This document shows, piece after piece, positions 4,931 to 5,927 of a stretch of DNA of 5,927 nucleotides; the first letter of the stretch is position 1; every line of letters begins with the position of its first letter. The stretch comes from Dialister sp. CAG:486. Its GTDB lineage: Bacteria > Bacillota > Negativicutes > Veillonellales > Dialisteraceae. Made by a program: the position numbers and the translations under genes. Where the stretch lies: positions 6,601 through 12,527 of the forward strand of contig FR879622.1 of the NCBI GenBank assembly GCA_000434475.1, given 5' to 3'. The notes under the pieces are model-generated. The model was not told the DNA's origin and did no database searches. It saw only the letters and a program-made list of their open reading frames with translations.

Positions 4931-5250
4931 GTCATTTCGAGCGAAGCGAGAAATCTTCCTTGCAGATCGCTAAACGAAGGATGTGTGAAAGCAGAAATAC
5001 GTAGCACCAAGGCGTCGTTTTCCTGCCGGTACCTATGTGATACTGATCGCAGTGCAAGGGAAACGCTGATTCAATCGCAGAGTCAGATTTTACAAGAATT
5101 TTTATACATAGCTTCGTCATACCCTTCCTTAAATAGCTCGCTATTCTCGTCAGGTTATTCCTTGCTATGCATAAAGATTCAAGAGTAAAATCTGACAACG
5201 ATTGAATCAGTGTTTCCCTAGAAAGATCCCTCGGCTGCGCTCGGGATGAC
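4931..5250 (+). repeat. Intergenic repeat module M, copy interrupted by a palindromic element
   Basis: It starts GTCATTTCGAGCGAAGCGAG and ends GCTGCGCTCGGGATGAC, the same inverted ends as 3573-3715. The middle shares TTGCAGA, GATGTG, GCACCAA, GTCGTTTT and CGCAGTGCA with that copy in the same order. Removing 5057-5219 leaves 157 bp, against 143 bp for the other copy, and joins AGTGCA to AGAAAGATC as there. Short minus- and plus-strand reading frames inside lack ribosome binding sites and are not called genes. Confidence 0.75.
5057..5219. mobile_element. 163-bp palindromic MITE-like element nested in module M
   Basis: The terminal arms are 5057-5093 and 5185-5219, inverted repeats of 37 and 35 nt starting AGGGAAAC and reading through TGATTCAATCG and GTCAGATTTTAC, with few differences. 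A second arm pair matches 11 of 12 (TTTATACATAGC 5101-5112 with 5164-5175). The exact centre is AATAGC-TC-GCTATT (5132-5145). The element has no transposase, so it would be a non-autonomous insertion if mobile. No target-site duplication is clear. As RNA it would form a long hairpin on either strand. The host repeat exists uninterrupted at 3573-3715, which supports insertion rather than chance. Confidence 0.75.
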
Positions 5251-5286
5251 GACGGCGCGAAGCACTATAAAAATTTCGTGTCGCTT
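5251..5286 (+). repeat. Intergenic repeat module H, copy 2
   Basis: GACGGCGCGAAGCACTAT begins a segment matching the reverse complement of 3537-3572 at about three quarters of positions. Here it follows the GGATGAC end of module M, whereas the first copy adjoins the GTCATTTC end, so M is flipped relative to H between the two loci. Confidence 0.65.
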
Positions 5287-5299
5287 CCATATTTTTACG

Positions 5300-5326
5300 C
5301 GTCGCACCACCATTCCTCATTCAAGC
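5300..5326 (+). repeat. Intergenic repeat module R, copy 2
   Basis: CGTCGCACCACCATTCC followed by CTCATTCAAG matches the reverse complement of 3424-3454 with a short gap. Only 13 bases separate it from module H here, against about 80 in the first locus. Confidence 0.6.
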
Positions 5327-5340
5327 AAAGCTTTCATTCA

Positions 5341-5368
5341 GGGGCAAGGGGCACCATGCCCTATGGGC
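5341..5368 (+). repeat. Small alternative hairpins before surE
   Basis: GGGCA/TGCCC (5349-5353, 5357-5361) and GCCC/GGGC (5358-5361, 5365-5368) are overlapping, mutually exclusive short stems, preceded by a direct repeat of GGGGCA. CATAAT (5372-5377) is a weak -10 candidate without a good -35, so the surE promoter is not firmly located. Confidence 0.3.
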
Positions 5369-5409
5369 TATCATAATACATACTCGAAAAACACTAAGGA
5401 GACAATCGC

Positions 5410-5927
5410 ATGCATATTTTTTTGACGAATGACGATGGATATGAAGCACCGGGCATTGTCGCCATGGCGAAGAAGCTGGCGACGCTCGGGCGCGTGACGG
5501 TGATCGCTCCAGATAAGGGACGGAGCTCCTGCTCCTCCTCCCTGTCGCTGCAGACCTATCTGCGCCTGTGGTACAAGGAAAGCTATGGGGAGAACATCAC
5601 TGTGCTCGCCTGCAGCGGGACGACGGCAGACTGTGCGAAGCTCGCACTCTGCCACTGGCTCAAGAGCGATATGCCGGATCTCATCGTCTCTGGGATCAAC
5701 AATGGCTACAACACAGGAAGCGACTGCATTTACAGCGGGACCGTCGGCGGTGCGCTCGAGGGCATCTTCGCCGGGATACCGTCTATCGCGCTCTCTGCGG
5801 AGACGACAAAGGAGGAGGCTTTTTTAGAAAAGGCATCAGACTTTGCCTTGGATGTCGTGAAGCGATATTTCATCGAGAAGAACTATCGCGGCATCCTGAA
5901 TCTCAATATGCCAAAGCCTGCTGAACA
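5410..5927 (+). CDS. surE: 5'-nucleotidase SurE, partial (C-terminus beyond the window)
   Basis: The first 172 codons of SurE, a cytoplasmic metal-dependent phosphatase acting on nucleoside 5'- and 3'-monophosphates and some other phosphate esters. Family motifs are in order: TNDDG at 6-10 with metal ligands D8 and D9; APDKGRSS at 33-40 giving the Ser ligand; SGTTADC at 69-75; and PDLIVSGINNGYNTG at 89-103, with N97 as the Asn ligand, followed by YSGTVGGALEG at 108-118. All metal-binding positions are present. AAGGAG (5396-5401) lies 8 nt before the ATG. The reading frame is open to the window edge; the full family length is about 250 aa, so roughly 80 residues are missing. The gene stands just downstream of the repeat cluster. 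Confidence 0.95.
   Translation, partial: MHIFLTNDDGYEAPGIVAMAKKLATLGRVTVIAPDKGRSSCSSSLSLQTYLRLWYKESYGENITVLACSGTTADCAKLALCHWLKSDMPDLIVSGINNGYNTGSDCIYSGTVGGALEGIFAGIPSIALSAETTKEEAFLEKASDFALDVVKRYFIEKNYRGILNLNMPKPAE

Noticed and set aside
4932..5198. 88-aa minus-strand reading frame across the repeat
   Set aside because: It lies wholly within module M and the palindromic element, has no ribosome binding site and no recognisable domain. It is explained by the repeats.

Overview
The window has about 50% GC with GC-rich genes and strong AGGAGG-type ribosome binding sites. It combines a solitary ECF-transporter S component, a DUF1858 protein, SurE and a fosmidomycin-resistance-type MFS carrier. 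This fits a Gram-negative-walled Firmicute (Negativicutes, for example a Dialister/Megasphaera/Selenomonas relative). That assignment is inferred from gene content and style only. No 16S rRNA or other marker is present.

Layout: (1) 7-1164, minus strand: Fsr-like MFS efflux protein with a leader hairpin and a TATAAT-type promoter. (2) 1388-2418, plus strand: a two-gene operon of half-size DMT/SMR-like membrane proteins of 141 and 143 aa, which share an E-V-G-T-x-x-M-Y-R-A-G-W signature. A strong promoter drives it, and the leader ends in an intrinsic terminator just before the first ribosome binding site, an attenuator or riboswitch-like arrangement. (3) 2564-3384, plus strand: a perfect -35/-10 promoter, a leader RNA closed by an 8-bp stem, an ECF S component (PF12822-type) and a strong terminator. 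(4) 3424-3715: a cluster of intergenic repeats. (5) 3766-4719, minus strand: a 317-aa protein with tandem C-terminal DUF1858-like domains, the first with a C-x-x-C pair, and an extended -10 promoter overlapped by a TGTG/CACA palindrome. (6) 4931-5326: a second copy of the same repeat family, interrupted by a 163-bp near-perfectly symmetrical palindromic element. (7) 5410-end, plus strand: the first 172 codons of surE, cut by the window edge.

The window is mainly transport plus stress housekeeping: a carrier that probably exports small toxic compounds, a probable heteromeric small exporter under transcription attenuation, and a vitamin-type uptake component whose energising EcfA/A'/T partners are not here. 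The two most notable non-coding signals are the attenuator in front of the small transporter pair and the nested palindromic element. The copy at 3573-3715 preserves the uninterrupted version of the site that the palindrome occupies in the copy at 4931-5250.
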